A stretch of 64,000 nt of DNA, taken from positions 2,356,001 to 2,420,000 of the forward strand of contig NZ_CP098740.1 in assembly GCF_026167665.1 (NCBI RefSeq), given 5' to 3'. The position numbers and the translations under genes were made by a program. Origin of the DNA: Streptomyces drozdowiczii (GTDB taxonomy: Bacteria; Actinomycetota; Actinomycetes; Streptomycetales; Streptomycetaceae). Of the stretch, positions 36,921-46,116 are shown one piece after another (the first letter of the stretch is position 1; the number at the start of each line of letters is the position of its first letter). The notes under the pieces were generated by a model, which was not told the DNA's origin, searched no databases, and saw nothing but the letters and a program-made list of their open reading frames with translations.

Positions 36921-36959
36921 CGAAGGGGCCGGCCCGCGCGATGCGGACCGGCCCCTTCG
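36921..36959. terminator. bidirectional hairpin after the TAP-like genes
   Basis: A perfect 12-bp stem (36921-36932 with 36948-36959) lies between the converging TAP-like and moeZ genes; the loop can fold further through GCGCGATGCG. Confidence 0.85.
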
Positions 36960-36966
36960 AGACGTT

Positions 36967-38145
36967 CTAGTAGACCGGCTTCTCGGGCTCGATCTGGTTG
37001 ACCCAGCCGATCACGCCGCCGCCCACATGGACCGCGTCGGCGAAGCCCGCCGACTTGAGGACCGCGAGGACTTCCGCACTGCGGACACCCGTCTTGCAGT
37101 TCAGGACGATGCGCCTGTCCTGCGGGAGGTCCTGGAGGGCGTTGCCCATCAGGAACTCGTTCTTCGGGATCAGCCGGGAGCCCGGGATCGCGACGATCTC
37201 GTACTCGTTCGGCTCGCGGACGTCGATGATCTCGATCTTCTCGTCGCCGTCGATCCACTCCTTGAGCTGCTTCGGAGTGATGGTCGAACCGGCCGCCGCC
37301 TCCTGGGCCTCCTCCGACACGACGCCGCAGAACGCCTCGTAGTCGATCAGCTCGGTGACGGTGGGGTTCTCGCCGCAGACCGCGCAGTCTGGGTCCTTGC
37401 GCACCTTGACCTGGCGGTACTGCATCTCCAGCGCGTCGTAGATCATCAGCCGGCCGACCAGCGGGTCGCCGATGCCGGCGAGCAGCTTGATGGCCTCGTT
37501 GACCTGGATCGAGCCGATGGAGGCGCAGAGCACACCGAGGACGCCGCCCTCGGCGCAGGACGGAACCATGCCCGGCGGGGGCGGCTCCGGGTAGAGGCAG
37601 CGGTAGCAGGGGCCGTGCTCGGACCAGAACACGGACGCCTGGCCGTCGAAGCGGTAGATCGAGCCCCAGACGTAGGGCTTGTTCAGCAGGACCGCGGCGT
37701 CGTTGACGAGATAGCGGGTGGCGAAGTTGTCCGTGCCGTCCACGATCAGGTCGTACTGGGAGAAGATGTCCATCACGTTCTCGGCTTCGAGCCGCTCTTC
37801 GTGAAGGACCACGTTGACCAGGGGGTTGATGCCCTGGACGGTCTCCTTGGCCGACTGCGCCTTGGACTTGCCGATGTCGCCCTGGCTGTGGATGACCTGG
37901 CGCTGCAGGTTCGACTCGTCGACCTCGTCGAACTCCACGATGCCGAGCGTGCCGACACCGGCGGCGGCCATGTACATCAGGGCCGGCGAACCGAGGCCGC
38001 CGGCGCCGACACAGAGCACCTTCGCGTTCTTCAGCCGCTTCTGCCCGTCCATCCCGACGTCCGGGATGATCAGGTGGCGGGAGTACCTGCGGACCTCGTC
38101 GACGGTGAGCTCAGCAGCTGGCTCGACCAGGGGTGGCAGCGACAC
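36967..38145 (-). CDS. moeZ: MoeZ: adenylyltransferase/sulfurtransferase
   Basis: 392 residues. The N-terminal E1/MoeB domain has the ATP loop GAGGLGSPA (about 48-56), DESNLQRQ and two zinc pairs (CYRC, CAVC); the C-terminal rhodanese domain has the persulfide site CKTGVRS (about 350). MoeZ adenylates and sulfurates the C-terminal Gly of small sulfur carriers such as MoaD (molybdopterin) and CysO (cysteine) in the cytoplasm. GTG 38145 has GAGG 5 bases upstream. A perfect SigR-type promoter lies about 65 bases before the start. MoaE, its pathway partner, is at 4901-5362. Confidence 0.95.
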   Translation of the reverse strand: MSLPPLVEPAAELTVDEVRRYSRHLIIPDVGMDGQKRLKNAKVLCVGAGGLGSPALMYMAAAGVGTLGIVEFDEVDESNLQRQVIHSQGDIGKSKAQSAKETVQGINPLVNVVLHEERLEAENVMDIFSQYDLIVDGTDNFATRYLVNDAAVLLNKPYVWGSIYRFDGQASVFWSEHGPCYRCLYPEPPPPGMVPSCAEGGVLGVLCASIGSIQVNEAIKLLAGIGDPLVGRLMIYDALEMQYRQVKVRKDPDCAVCGENPTVTELIDYEAFCGVVSEEAQEAAAGSTITPKQLKEWIDGDEKIEIIDVREPNEYEIVAIPGSRLIPKNEFLMGNALQDLPQDRRIVLNCKTGVRSAEVLAVLKSAGFADAVHVGGGVIGWVNQIEPEKPVY

Positions 38146-38211
38146 AGGAACCTCAACAATGCAGGTGGTCGGTTTCTACGTACTTCGACTACGTACGGTT
38201 GTTCTTCCGGT

Positions 38212-38237
38212 AACACTGCCACGCCCCCTCTCATTCC
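38212..38237 (-). promoter_or_regulatory. SigR-type promoter of moeZ
   Basis: On the minus strand GGAAT (38237-38233) and GTT (38214-38212) are separated by exactly 18 bases. It overlaps the stop codon of the upstream Spherulin4-like gene, so moeZ can be transcribed independently of that operon under thiol-oxidative stress. Confidence 0.8.
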
Positions 38238-39057
38238 GAGATACCGGGTCCGATCCGCGAGACGATTTCGTCCCAGTACCTGGGCAGTGCCGCGAATGGA
38301 TCGCTTTGTCCGCGACCGTTCCCCGGTCCTGACCGTCCGCCGCGGTCGGTGAAGAAGATCGTCCCGGCGCCCTGCCAGCGGGCGATGCGCATCGCCTCCT
38401 CCAGATGCGTACGCGGAACGCCGTGCACGAAGTGCGCGAAGCGGCCGGGCGGGTAGGCCGCGGTCCACTCCGCCACCTGGGACCAGCGGTAGTCGCTCCA
38501 CGCCCCCGGAACGTGACGAGCTGGTCGCCCGTCTCCGCGTAACCGGGATACGGGTGGGTGTCGTGCCCCAGCACGAGGTGGCCGTCCTCCTTGCCCAGGA
38601 AGGCCCGCAGGGTGCCGGCGAGCCGGCGGACGGCGGGCAGCTCGGCGCGCCCGGCCGGGCAGCGGTCCAGGTAGAAGCCGTCCACCCGGTACCAGTCCAG
38701 GTACGACCGGGCGTCGGCGAGCAGTTCCCCGAACGGCCGGGTGCCGTGGGCGAGGTCGAGCTGTCCGAGCAGCCTGCCGCCGGACGCCCGGACGGCGTCG
38801 AGCGGATCCCCGTCCCGCAGCGCGCGGGCGCGGGCGTTGCGGAGCCGGCCGGCCGCCTCCAGGCAGTGCGGGTCGGGCCTGCTGCCGGGGCCGTTGTCGA
38901 TGTTGAGGACGGCCCAGTGCAGCGGGGTGCCGGGGCGGGTCAGCTCGGCCCACTCGGCGGGGGCGAGCAGCGGGTGGGCGTAGCCGGGGACGCCGAAGCC
39001 GAGCCGGTCGGCGCCGCTGGTGCGCCGGGCGGTGCCGGTGCTCGTCAGATACGGCAC
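38231..39057 (-). CDS. Spherulin4-like glycosidase (fourth gene of Pel-like operon), apparent frameshift
   Basis: About 275 residues once corrected. The TIM-barrel-like Spherulin4/GH114-GH166-type fold is visible from VPGYAHPLL, WAVLNIDNGPG, DLAHGTRP, LDWYRVDGFYLDRCP, to a C-terminal PRYWDEIVSRIGP. Such domains hydrolyse or modify N-acetylgalactosamine-rich polysaccharides in Pel systems (PelA). There is no signal peptide in the visible start, so export is unclear. GTG 39057 overlaps the end of the epimerase gene by 13 bases and has GGAGG close by. The frame breaks after DQLVTF; a G added to the run at 38508-38509 restores GAWSDYRW. Confidence 0.75.
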
Positions 39058-40010
39058 GCCGCCTCCATCCAGATGTCGGCGAGCGATTCCTCCAGGTTGA
39101 TCCGGGGGCGCCAGCCGAGCCGGTCCCGCGCGGTGCGCACGTCGGCCTGCTGCCAGGCCCCGCAGCCGTCCGGGTACGGGGACGGGGTGGCCGAGAGGTG
39201 CTCGATGACCGACTCGGTGGAGGTGCGGGGGGCGCCGATGGGGAGGCGGGCGGGGGGCGTGTCCAGCTCGTGGAGCGCACCGGCGTACCCGGCGACCTTG
39301 GCGAGGACGGCCGCCGCGTCGCGCAGCCGGACGGCCCGGCCGGTGCCGATGTTGACGACGCCCTGGGCGGCGGAGAGCGAGGCGGCGTGGACGGCCCGCG
39401 CCACATCGCGCACGTCCACGAAGTCCCGCTGCACGCCGAGGCCGCTGAGCTTCAGCTCGCCGTCGCCGGCCTGCATGGTGCGGCGCATCGCCTCGGCGAG
39501 CCGGCCCAGCGGGGAGCCGGCCGGGGTGCCGGGGCCGACCGGTGAGAAGACCCGTAGGACGACCGCGTCGAGCCCGGAGCCGAGGACCAGCTCGGTGGCG
39601 GCGAGCTTGCTGACGCCGTACGGGCCGCCGGGGCGCGGGATGGCGTCCTCGGCGGTGGACGACCCGGGCTGCGAGGGCCCGTACTCCGAGGCGCAGCCGA
39701 CCTGGACCAGCCGGGCGGTGCAGCGGCTGCGCCGCATCGCCTCGCAGACGGTGGCGACGGCGACGGTGTTGTGCCGGGTGAGGTCGCGCGCGCCGCCCCG
39801 GGTCGCGCCGGCGCAGTTGACGACGACCCCGGGGTGGACGGCGTCCAGGAAGCGGGTGAGCGCGCCGGGGCTGCCGGTCGCGAGGTCGAACCGGACGTCG
39901 GCGTCGTCGCCGCGGCCGAGGGCCGTGAGGTGGACGGCGGGGTCGGCGAGCAGCCGGTCGGCCACGAACCGGCCGATGAATCCGTTGGCTCCGAGCAGCA
40001 GCACCCTCAT
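39045..40010 (-). CDS. NAD-dependent sugar epimerase/dehydratase (third gene of Pel-like operon)
   Basis: 321 residues from ATG 40010 (MRVLLLGANGFIGR). Extended SDR with the Rossmann motif GANGFIG, the Ser/Thr-Tyr-Lys site in the GPYGVSKLAATELV segment (YxxxK), RVFSPVGPG and WRPRINLEESL at the end. UDP-sugar 4-epimerases or dehydratases have this layout, and PelX-type epimerases accompany Pel operons. A longer start at ATG 40072, which has AAGGAGA upstream and an ATGA overlap with the previous gene, becomes in-frame if one C is restored in the run at 40055-40059. Confidence 0.85.
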   Translation of the reverse strand: MRVLLLGANGFIGRFVADRLLADPAVHLTALGRGDDADVRFDLATGSPGALTRFLDAVHPGVVVNCAGATRGGARDLTRHNTVAVATVCEAMRRSRCTARLVQVGCASEYGPSQPGSSTAEDAIPRPGGPYGVSKLAATELVLGSGLDAVVLRVFSPVGPGTPAGSPLGRLAEAMRRTMQAGDGELKLSGLGVQRDFVDVRDVARAVHAASLSAAQGVVNIGTGRAVRLRDAAAVLAKVAGYAGALHELDTPPARLPIGAPRTSTESVIEHLSATPSPYPDGCGAWQQADVRTARDRLGWRPRINLEESLADIWMEAACRI

Positions 40011-40068
40011 CGCGCACCGCCCCGGCCTGAGGGCCGACGGCGGGCTGCCGGTGCGGGGGATTGGCGGG

Positions 40069-41432
40069 TCATGTCGGTGTCTCCTTGAGGGCTGTTCCGT
40101 ACGTTTCGGTGCGTACGGGTCGGGTACGGCCCGCGGCGTCGGCTCCGCGGGTGGGGCTGTGGGGGCCGCCTCAGGGGCGGCGTGGGCGGACGCCCGGGAG
40201 AGGGCGAGTACGGCGGTGATCAGCAGGCCGAGCGCGGCGGTGCCGCAGGCGAGGACGGGCACGACCCCGGGGCCCGCCGCCTCGACGAGGGCGCGGACGG
40301 GGCGGGCGACCGCGTGGAGCCCGGGCAGCCGTCCGGACAGGATCAGGGCGGGGGCGGCGGCCTCCATGGCGCAGGCGGCGGCGAGTCCGGTGGCGGCGGG
40401 TTCGGGGAAGCCGTGGACGGTCAGCAGGCGGGCCAGCAGGAGCAGCATCCCGAGGGCGGCGGCCCCGGCCGGTGAGCCGCCCGTGCCGAAGCCGAGGCGG
40501 GCCAGGTACAGCAGGGCGGCGAGGGCGCAGGCGAAGAACGCGACGACGCCGAAGAGCAGGGGGCGCGCCCCCGCCCCGAACTCGTCCAGCGCATGGCTGC
40601 CGTGCAGTCGGCGGTGCGCGTGCAGGGCGAAGAGGTGGGCGCACCAGGCGGCCGGGGCCACCGCGACGGCGAGCCCCAGCAGGGGCGCCGGGGTCAGTGT
40701 CCAGGGGCCCTCGGGGCCGCCCCTGAGGACCTGGTGAAGCAGGTCGTCGCCGTACAGGACGTAGCCGAGCAGCCAGCAGGCGCAGAGCGCGGCGGCGCCG
40801 GACGAGCCCGCCCCCGGCCGGGCGCTCAGCGGGCCGGTGCGCAGCGTGAGGACGAGCCCGGTGAGGGCGAGGAGCGCCCCGGCGCAGCCGATGGCGAGGC
40901 GGGCGTCGCCGCCGAGCACCCCGTCGGTCAGCCCGAGCGCGACGAGGGTCGCGAGGCAGGCGGCGCCGGGGAGCAGCGCGCGCAGGGACCAGGCGGCGCG
41001 CGTGGTGACGTCGCGCGCCGGAGCGGGGCCGGTCGCGGCGGGCTCCCCCGCGACGGCCGGGACCCGGGCGAAGAGCTCCTCGGCGAGCGAGAACACGTCG
41101 CGGTGCCGGTAGCGGGCGGCGGTGCGGTCGGTGACCCCGTGGGCCTCGAGCCCCGCCGCGATCTCCAGCGGGTCGACGGCCCGTTCGCACAGCTCCCGGT
41201 GACGGTGCATGAGCGCCCGCACCGGGTCGGCGGTCCCGCGCCGCCCGACGGCCGCCTTGCGCAGGGCGGCCGCCGGGTGCGCGTGCGCCACTTCGGGGGC
41301 GCGCGCCGGCGCGTCCTCCGGCGCGAGCTCCCCCGCCGATGCGGCGTCCCCCTGGTGGCCCTCGCGGCTCATCGTCGTTCCTCCGTGGTGCTGTCCGCCC
41401 GGTGCGGGGGCGGCCGTCTCGTGGCTACGCAT
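40069..41432 (-). CDS. polytopic membrane protein (second gene of Pel-like operon)
   Basis: About 454 residues. A ~130-residue cytoplasmic N-terminus (with RHRELCERAVDPLEIAAGLEAHGVTDRTAARYR) precedes roughly ten hydrophobic segments running to AALGLLITAVLALS, and a Pro-rich tail. ATG 41432 overlaps the TAG of the glycosyltransferase gene (ATGCGTAG); ATG 41372 with GGAGG is the alternative start. The C-terminal tail as printed runs without a stop into the epimerase; a base added near 40117-40124 ends it at TGA 40069-40071, overlapping the next ATG. Its place in the operon suggests a role in polysaccharide export or assembly, but I cannot assign it to a PelE/PelG family. Confidence 0.65.
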
Positions 41433-43159
41433 CGCCGCTCCCCGCGCCCGCCCAGCTGGGGTGCGGTCGGCGCGCTCCCGGCCGGGCGGTTCCGGCCAGT
41501 GGTCCAGGACGTGGGCCTCGGGCGGGGTGGCGAAGGGGCGCGGGCCGTCGTGGGTGGCGGGATGCGGCCTCTCGCGTACCGGTGCCCGGGCGATCAGCTC
41601 CAGGTAGATGCCGTGGAAGGCGGCGAGATTCTGCTCGACGGTGAAGAGTTCGAGCGCCCGGGCGCGCGCCGCCGCGCCCAGGCGTGCGCGGCGCTCGGGG
41701 TCGCGCAGGAGCGCGAGGCAGGCGTCCGCGAGCGCCCGGGGGTTGCGCGGCGGGACCACGAGCCCCGTGCCGCCGATGACCTCGACCACCGCGCCGACGT
41801 CCGTGGACACCGTGGCCCGGCCGCAGAACATCGCCTCGACCAGGCTGATCGGGAAGCCCTCGACCACGCTGGAGAGCACCACGACCCCGCCCGCCGCGTA
41901 CGCCTGGGCCAGCTCCGGGGCCTCGGGCCCGCCGATCTCCTCGAAGCCGACGGCGTCCTCGTCGGGGAAGAGCTGGGCGGCCAGCTCGCGGCAGCGGGCG
42001 AGACAGGCGGCGCCCGCCGGGCCCGGGCCGGGGCGCCGATGATCCGCAGCCGGGCGTCCGGCTCGGCCAGGCGCACCTCGGCGAAGGCGTGCAGGAGGCC
42101 GATGAGGTCCTTGGCGGGCTCGATGCGGCCGACCCAGACGAGCGTGTCGGGCCCGCCGTCGTCCTCGTTATCGCCGAGCGCGGCGAAGCGGGCCGCCTCC
42201 ATGCCCGGGTACACGGTCCGCAGCTTGGCGGGGTCGGCGCCGCAGCGCTCCTGCCAGCGGCGGGCGTGGGTGTTGCCGGGGTGATGAGGTCGGCCTGCCG
42301 GTACACCTCGGTGGCGAGCCGTCCGTGCAGGTTGGCGAGGAGGGCGCGCACCGGCGCGCTGACCGGCGCACCGCCGGACGCGAGGTAGTGCGCGCGCACC
42401 CGGACGGCGTGCTCGGTGACCAGCAGCGGCACCCCGAAGAAGCGTTTGGCCAGCAGTCCCGGCAGGGCGGCGGCCCCGCCCGCCGTCGCGTGGCAGAGGT
42501 CCACGGCGCCGAGGCCGTCCTCCTCGTACCAGTCGAGGGAGAGGGGCGCAGCACCCGGTCCAGCTCGGCGGTGAAGGCGAGGAGGTCGGTGACGGTGGCG
42601 GTCTGCACGGTGCGTCCGGTGCCGGGGGCGCGGCAGGCGGTCTCCAGGATGCGGACGGCCGTCTCGGAGCGCAGGGCGGCGGGCAGTCCGCCGTGTTCCC
42701 AGGCGAGTTCGGCGAGGCCGTAGAGCCCGCGGGTGAACCGCTCGTCAGCGCGGCGGGATTCGGCGCCGTCTTCCGTGCGGCCCGTGTCCGTGCGGCCTCG
42801 CTCCGGGCCCGCGGCGGCGCAGACGGAGGCCGCGAGGTCCGCGAAGTGCGCGGCGAAGCGCCGCCGTTCGCGCCGGGCGTAGGTCCGCGCGCCCCCGCCG
42901 GTCAGCAGCCGGGCCAGCGGTCCCCGGGGGCGTGCAGGCCGAGGGTGTCCTCGTCGGCGGTCCACAGGGGCGCGGTGCGCACGCCGGCGACCTGGGCCGG
43001 GAGCCGGACCCAGCCCGCCGCCTCCTGTTCGGCGGAGCGGCTGAGCGCGAAGAGGTCGAACTCGTGCTGTGCGAGCCCGCGTACGAGCCGGTCGCACCAG
43101 AGCCTGGACTCACCAGTCGCGTACGGATAACCACCGTCAGTGAGCAGTCCGATCCGCAC
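41425..43159 (-). CDS. DUF3492/PelF-type glycosyltransferase (first gene of Pel-like operon), several frameshifts
   Basis: Begins at GTG 43159 (MRIGLLTDGGYPYATGESRLW). The DUF3492 N-terminal domain and a GT4 domain follow, with WVGRIEPAKDLIGLLHAF, EEIGG-type and GFPISLVEAMFCGRATVSTDVGAVVEV near the C-terminus. These are the marks of PelF, the cytosolic UDP-sugar polymerase of Pel polysaccharide. The reading frame changes at five places (about 42926-42930, 42543-42546, 42276-42277, 42011-42034, 41458-41461); restoring one C or G at each gives a 579-residue protein ending GAGSGDA at a TAG that overlaps the next gene's ATG. Gene identity is secure, exact sequence is not. Confidence 0.82.
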
Positions 43160-43238
43160 GAGCGCACCCCCGATCTCCCTTGTGAGCGGCCGCCGTTCCT
43201 TCGGCGACTCGCGGCGGGACGACCGTAAGCGGATACGC

Positions 43239-43274
43239 CGGTGGCGCGACGGACGGTTGTCCGTCGCGCCACCG
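43239..43274. terminator. perfect 16-bp inverted repeat between DUF3152 gene and Pel-like operon
   Basis: Arms 43239-43254 and 43259-43274 are fully complementary around a GGTT loop. It lies just after the DUF3152 stop (minus direction) and 80 bases before the glycosyltransferase start. It has no T tract, so it could be a terminator or a regulator site; I favour terminator. Confidence 0.65.
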
Positions 43275-43339
43275 AAAGGGGTGAACCGGCGTAACTTTCC
43301 CGGCGGAATAGCGTTCTGTCGCGCTATAGAAACTGAGGG

Positions 43340-44647
43340 TTACTCAGAGGTGGGGTAGACCCACGGGTTGGGGCGGCATTTGATGCCGTCGAGGTCCAGC
43401 GTCTTGGTCTGCTGCTGCATGACCGGCGCGAGCGCGCCCTCCGTCCGGCAGCTCACATGGTTGTGGCCGAGCCGGTGGCCGACCTCGTGGTTGATGAGCA
43501 TCTGCCGGTACGAGTACAGCTTGTCCGGCCCGAAGGTGGCCGAACCCTGCGCCCAGCGATAGGCGTTGATCATCACGCGCTCGGTGGCGGCCGAGTCGCA
43601 GGAGACGTTGTCCTCCATGGTGTCCAGGCCGGACTTGGCGCACCACTTGCCGGTGGTGCCGGGGCTGGCCAGGGTGATGACGAAGTCCGGCTTGCCCTCG
43701 GAGATCCGTTCGAAGGTCATGTCGCCGTCGTGCGCCCAGCTCCGGTCGTCGTTGAGGGTCTTCTGGACGGCCTGGGCGAACAGCTGGGCGTCCAGGCCGA
43801 GCCCCTTCTCCACGTCGATCCGGTAGCGGTGCTTCGTCCCCTTGCCGGGCGCCTCGGCGGAGCCGGGCACGGTCTCGAACTTCCCCGAGCCCGTCAGCGC
43901 CGGCGAGAGCGGATAGGGCTTGGCCATTTTCTGTTCGTACGTAAGGGGCTTGACGGCCGCCGCCTCGGGCGAGGGGGTGGTGCGGCTGTCGGACCGGGAG
44001 GCGTCGTCCGCGCCGTACCGGTCCACCCCCGCGGCCTGCGCGGCGCCGCTCCCCGAGGCGCTGTCGTGGGCGACCTGACCGGCCACCACGACCGCGAGCA
44101 CGGTGGTCACCGCGGCGGCCGCGATACCGGTGAACGTACGGCCCCTGCCGCCCCCGGCCTCCTTGGCCGGGACCGCGTCCTCGTCGCGCCGGGTCTCCGG
44201 CTCGCGGGTGTCCCAGTCGGTGACGGAGCGGTACGGGTCCTCGGCCACCGGGGCGCTCCGGCGCGGGGCGGGCGGTGCGGTCGGGCTGTCGAAGGCTTCG
44301 ACGAACTCGCGCCGCGGACCCGGTATCAGCGGCCGGGTGCCGGTGGCCTGCTGCTGGTGGTGCAGGGGGCGCGGGGCGCCGGGGCGTGCGCCGGGCGCGG
44401 GCGCCTGGAGGCCGGGGCGGGAAGGGGCGCGCATGGGGCCCGCGCCCCAGCCGCCGCCCGGTTCACGCTGTTCGGGGTGGCCGCCGCGCACCTCGGGTGC
44501 CCCCACGAAGGGCGCGGCTCCCGCCTGCCGTCTGCGCCGTCCGGTGCCGGCGGCGGGCCGGGCCGCCTCGCGCCCCGCTTCGTCCGGCTCCGCCTGCCCG
44601 GTTGCGGGCGCGCTGGCCGCAGCGCCCTTCCGGCTGTGTCGTCCCAC
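43340..44647 (-). CDS. DUF3152 extracytoplasmic metalloprotease-like protein
   Basis: About 435 residues from GTG 44647 (an earlier ATG at 44671 overlaps the hydrolase stop and is the alternative). A long Arg/Ala/Pro-rich cytoplasmic part leads to one membrane segment (FTGIAAAAVTTVLAVVVAGQVA), then a C-terminal DUF3152 domain outside the membrane. That domain contains the zinc motif HEVGH with a third His in LGHNH, and several Cys that may form disulfides (CAKSG, NVSCDS, VSCRTEG, IKCRPN). The family is actinobacterial and of unknown substrate. The preceding gene, a hydrolase, ends 9 bases upstream. In mycobacteria (Rv3207c) it is likewise next to moeZ. Confidence 0.82.
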   Translation of the reverse strand: MGRHSRKGAAASAPATGQAEPDEAGREAARPAAGTGRRRRQAGAAPFVGAPEVRGGHPEQREPGGGWGAGPMRAPSRPGLQAPAPGARPGAPRPLHHQQQATGTRPLIPGPRREFVEAFDSPTAPPAPRRSAPVAEDPYRSVTDWDTREPETRRDEDAVPAKEAGGGRGRTFTGIAAAAVTTVLAVVVAGQVAHDSASGSGAAQAAGVDRYGADDASRSDSRTTPSPEAAAVKPLTYEQKMAKPYPLSPALTGSGKFETVPGSAEAPGKGTKHRYRIDVEKGLGLDAQLFAQAVQKTLNDDRSWAHDGDMTFERISEGKPDFVITLASPGTTGKWCAKSGLDTMEDNVSCDSAATERVMINAYRWAQGSATFGPDKLYSYRQMLINHEVGHRLGHNHVSCRTEGALAPVMQQQTKTLDLDGIKCRPNPWVYPTSE

Positions 44648-44655
44648 GCCCTGGA

Positions 44656-45621
44656 TCAGCTCCCGCCGCATTCGTCGAGCAATTCCCGGAACGCCTGGGC
44701 GATCGCCTCCGGGTACTCCATCATCGCCACATGCCCGGCGTCGGGCAGTGTCAGCAGGCGCGCGTCGCGGAAGGCCGCGGACGCCCTGCGGGCCATCCGG
44801 AACGAGACGAGCCGGTCCCGTCCGCCGTACACCAGCTGGGTCGGCGCGAGCACCCGCTCGGCCTGGCGCCACAGCCCGTGCTGTCCGCCCAGGGTGTACG
44901 CGTCGACGATGCCACGGGCGGAACGCGCCATGGCGTCCCAGAAGTACGGCAGTTGCAGCCGGCGCTCCATTTCGGCCACCGCGTCGCGGAAGCCCGCCTC
45001 GGAGACCCGTGCCGGATCGCCGTAACAGAGTGCCATGACTCCGCGGGTGCGGTCCTCCGCGGTCCAGTCCCGGGAGAGCCGGGCGAACAGGGAGGCGACG
45101 CCCGGCAGTGCGAGCAGGGCGGTCGGGGCGGCCGAGCGCTGGACCCGGATCTCGGGCAGCGCGGGCGAGATCAGCGTGAGCGTACGCACCAGGTCGGGGC
45201 GGACCGCGGCGACCCGGGTGGCGACCGCGCCGCCCATCGAGTTGCCGAACAGGTGGACGGGGCCGCGCTCCTGGGCGTCCAGCAGGCGGATGACCGCGCG
45301 GGCGTGCCCGGTGACCGAGTAGTTGCCGTCGTCCGGGGGCGGTGAGTCGCCGAATCCGGGCAGGTCGACCGCCTCGCAGTCGGCCAGCTCCTCCAGGAGC
45401 GGCATCAGGGCGGACCAGTTCTGCGAGGAGCCGCCGAGGCCGTGGACGAAGAGGGCGGGCGGCAGCCCGGGCCCCCGCGACGGCCGGGAACGGACGGTGA
45501 GCGTCAGCCCGGGCAGCTCGACGGAGCGCAGCCGCTCCCCCTCCGCGACCCGGACGGCGCTCACCGTGGGTGACACCGCCGCGGCGGCGGCGCGGACTCC
45601 CGGCAGCTCGGTCGAAGACAT
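44656..45621 (-). CDS. alpha/beta hydrolase
   Basis: 321 residues with the alpha/beta-hydrolase fold: VHGLGGSSQNW (oxyanion), DLPGFGDS, nucleophile elbow GNSMGG (Ser about 145), acid in YGGRDRLV and His in LPDAGHVAMME. There is no signal peptide. The family covers esterases and C-C hydrolases; the substrate is unknown. It shares a strand with DUF3152 and the Pel-like operon and may be cotranscribed with DUF3152. Confidence 0.88.
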   Translation of the reverse strand: MSSTELPGVRAAAAAVSPTVSAVRVAEGERLRSVELPGLTLTVRSRPSRGPGLPPALFVHGLGGSSQNWSALMPLLEELADCEAVDLPGFGDSPPPDDGNYSVTGHARAVIRLLDAQERGPVHLFGNSMGGAVATRVAAVRPDLVRTLTLISPALPEIRVQRSAAPTALLALPGVASLFARLSRDWTAEDRTRGVMALCYGDPARVSEAGFRDAVAEMERRLQLPYFWDAMARSARGIVDAYTLGGQHGLWRQAERVLAPTQLVYGGRDRLVSFRMARRASAAFRDARLLTLPDAGHVAMMEYPEAIAQAFRELLDECGGS

Positions 45622-45732
45622 GCGGCAATGTTACGAGATGATCACACCGGGGTTCATGTGTTCGCCGTCACACGATCGCATAGCGGCTTTACGGGGTACC
45701 TCATAGGCTCGAACCGAGGAAGGGAGTCACCC

Positions 45733-45948
45733 ATGACGGTCGACCCGAGGGACCCGGAGACCTTCGAGGACGTCCAGCCGGACGAGCCCGACCAGGAGAC
45801 GCCCGAGGCGGACGCCGCCGAGCAGCACACCGACCTCCGTCCGGAGAGCGACGAACCGCTCACGGACCTCGACCGCAGCGGCGCCAGCGAGGCCGACGCG
45901 GCGGACCAGGCCCGCGTGGTCCCCCAGGATGAGGACGATTACCGCTGA
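45733..45948 (+). CDS. small acidic protein (71 aa)
   Basis: 71 residues, about a third Asp or Glu, with no hydrophobic segment; probably disordered. GGAAGGGAG lies just before ATG 45733, and codon third positions are G/C-rich, so it is likely translated. I recognise it only as a conserved streptomycete small protein. It diverges from the hydrolase and is followed by the TetR gene. Confidence 0.6.
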   Translation: MTVDPRDPETFEDVQPDEPDQETPEADAAEQHTDLRPESDEPLTDLDRSGASEADAADQARVVPQDEDDYR

Positions 45949-46116
45949 TACGTCCCGCTCTGCGCTCGGAAGCGAACCGTCTGCGGCTTCCGCAGCCGTC
46001 CGGTCCGTGAAATTCTGCGTCCGCGCCGCGCATACCGGGGTTACCCAAAAGTACGATGTCGGTATGGCGCGGCACGTACGGAACGGCTGTGTCGGACCAC
46101 GAATTTGGGAGGCGGC

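Noticed and set aside
39045..43159. Decayed (pseudogene) Pel-like operon
   Set aside because: The same one-base losses occur in housekeeping genes of the window, so sequence error is the simpler explanation.
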